From IMG/VR virus record IMGVR_UViG_3300025887_000038, positions 1-46,727 of that record: DNA of 46,727 nt. One strand, 5' to 3'. The position numbers and the translations under genes are program-made. Shown here piece after piece: positions 45,726 to 46,727 of the stretch. How positions within the stretch are numbered: the stretch's first letter is position 1; the number at the start of each line of letters is the position of its first letter. This DNA comes from a virus. The notes under the pieces are model-generated. The model searched no databases. It was not told where the DNA came from and saw nothing but the letters and a program-made list of their open reading frames with translations.

Positions 45726-46196
45726 GAAAGCGGTAAAATGATCGCGTTCCCACGCTTTGCCAGAAATCCTGACGCATTTTCGGGCAATGACCACGATCGC
45801 GATCAAACACCATAGTGGTGTAATACAGTTCAACTAACTGGTCATATACGGCCGGTTGGTTCAATTAACTGGTCATATCCGGCCATATCCGACCGATTGA
45901 AAGTGAGGGCCCGACCGATTGAAACTTCACGCATATGAAATACGTGAAGAACGGAGTTGTTAGGTTTCCTCGGACAGATCGGTTTACTGTTTGAGGAATA
46001 CACACAACCCGGGTGAGCAATACGTGTGTTCTGTAAACCGGGTTATTAGAACATATGTGTTACCATACGTCGCAAAAATCCAAAATTTACGACATAGCGT
46101 ATAAACCCAGAATTTGCGCTCCAGCGTGTACGGCACTGCCGTATCTTGTGCACCCTGAGTGCACCTTCTCAGGATAAGTCAAAGTAGGACAAACCA
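45726..46196. other. Non-coding region with direct repeats and hairpins (possible origin/control region)
   Basis: No gene in this ~470 nt. It holds two 26-bp direct repeats (45828-45853, 45859-45884; two mismatches) beginning GTTCAA and ending CGGCC, and CCGACCGATTGAAA twice, 22 nt apart (45889-45902, 45911-45924). Hairpins are CTTCACG/CGTGAAG (45925-45949), AACCCGG/CCGGGTT (46006-46044) and CCTGAG/CTCAGG (46154-46173). Iteron-like spacing suggests a replication origin or operator, and promoters for the next gene are likely. No specific factor known. Confidence 0.55.
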
Positions 46197-46568
46197 ATGC
46201 CGATTGATAACCCAACCAATCTCAGCCGCATCCATAAGATCAACCAGATCCTCCTGTCGATCTTCAAGAGCGCCAAGTCCAACAAGGCAACGCTGCCTGA
46301 GGTCCTCGAGCTACTGGCTCCCATGCTCCAGGCCACTGAGGAGCTTGTGCAAGCATTCACGCCTGCTGGTTCCACCCCAGAGCCAAAGGTCACTCCTGAG
46401 CCAATTCCTGTGCCGTCGGGTCCTAAGCTGACGCCAACCAACAACAGAAGCATCAATGACTTCCTCAAGGGCAAATCCCCTCAGGATCTCATGGATGTGA
46501 TTTTCGTCACCACGACACAGCTCGAAGCAGAGTTCCTCGATCTGGGCATCACAGAGAAAAAATCATGA
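46197..46568 (+). CDS. Hypothetical protein with Pro-rich linker
   Basis: 123 aa. N-terminal helical domain (MPIDNPTNLSRIHKINQILLSIFKSAKSNKATLPEVLELLAPMLQATEELV). Then a Pro/Thr-rich linker (TPEPKVTPEPIPVPSGPK) and a C-terminal helix (SINDFLKGKSPQDLMDVIFVTTTQLEAEFLDLG). First gene after the repeat-rich non-coding region. Overlaps the next gene by 4 nt. No recognised family. Confidence 0.65.
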   Translation: MPIDNPTNLSRIHKINQILLSIFKSAKSNKATLPEVLELLAPMLQATEELVQAFTPAGSTPEPKVTPEPIPVPSGPKLTPTNNRSINDFLKGKSPQDLMDVIFVTTTQLEAEFLDLGITEKKS

Positions 46569-46727
46569 CAATCCTTCGGTACATCATTGAGCAAACCATG
46601 TCTGATAAGGTTCTACTGAAAATTGCCACCTGTGAGCCATTCTCAATATGGCGCCCGTCGACGTATAATCCCTGGCGCCACGAAATTAGAGAGTTGGGCA
46701 CGTTCCGCAATACGCTTGATGCTCACA
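46565..46727 (+). CDS. Partial hypothetical protein at the right edge
   Basis: ATG 46565 overlaps the previous stop (ATGA) and the frame stays open for 54 codons to the window end: MTILRYIIEQTMSDKVLLK... then CEPFSIWRPSTYNPWRHEI. The product is cut off by the window edge. Nothing in the visible part identifies it. Confidence 0.55.
   Translation, partial: MTILRYIIEQTMSDKVLLKIATCEPFSIWRPSTYNPWRHEIRELGTFRNTLDAH

Noticed and set aside
45661-45864. Minus-strand 67-codon frame
   Set aside because: It runs through the strong 45689 terminator hairpin and has no neighbouring gene or ribosome binding site support.

Overview
This window looks like about 47 kb of a podovirus related to Escherichia phage N4 (family Schitoviridae), probably infecting a marine alphaproteobacterium of the Rhodobacterales. 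The N4 assignment rests on gene content and order. There is a two-subunit T7-type RNA polymerase (279 + 403 aa), a MoxR-type AAA+ ATPase next to a VWA protein, and a Dda-like helicase. These are followed by a family A DNA polymerase, a Cas4/RecB-like nuclease, a DUF3987-plus-primase fusion, a P-loop ATPase and a single-strand binding protein. The large terminase sits in an opposing late operon. The host guess rests on the integrase subtype, the HvrA/H-NS-like protein and small DUF6878/DUF6915-type genes that I associate with Rhodobacterales replicons. It is an inference.

Layout. Positions 1-11304 (minus strand) are the late operon, read from right to left: a gp69-like putative small terminase, an HTH-phosphoesterase, an HD hydrolase, a MazZ-like dNTP pyrophosphohydrolase, a RyR-domain protein, the large terminase, a gp67-like connector and two tail fibres with paralogous N-termini. 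The last fibre runs off the left edge. Positions 11305-11614 are non-coding and rich in inverted repeats. Positions 11615-18301 (minus) hold seven probable virion or fibre proteins of an accessory type. At about 18.3-18.6 kb transcription diverges.

The plus strand from 18.6 to 20.8 kb carries early genes. They are punctuated by small hairpins with a 3-nt TCC loop that look like N4 virion-RNAP promoters. The mini virion RNAP gene itself is not in the window and should lie in the unseen remainder of the genome. The early block ends with the RNAP subunits and a strong terminator (24.3 kb). The middle region (24.8-46.7 kb) carries small genes, gp24/gp25-like proteins, ThyX, a recombination module, and the replication cluster (34.6-45.4 kb). 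A 636-nt non-coding region with 26-bp direct repeats and several hairpins follows.

The most notable feature is a complete site-specific recombination module inside this normally lytic lineage. It consists of an Xis-like HTH protein overlapping a tyrosine integrase, and then an attP-like site. The attP-like site is 48 bp resembling the 3' half of a tRNA-Arg(CCG), flanked by paired CGGGTCCC repeats. Phage genes lie on both sides, so the window represents the free (not integrated) form. Directly downstream are a MazG-type NTP pyrophosphohydrolase and an H-NS-like protein with an unusual DNA-contact loop. Together these suggest a temperate, or recently temperate, N4-like phage.
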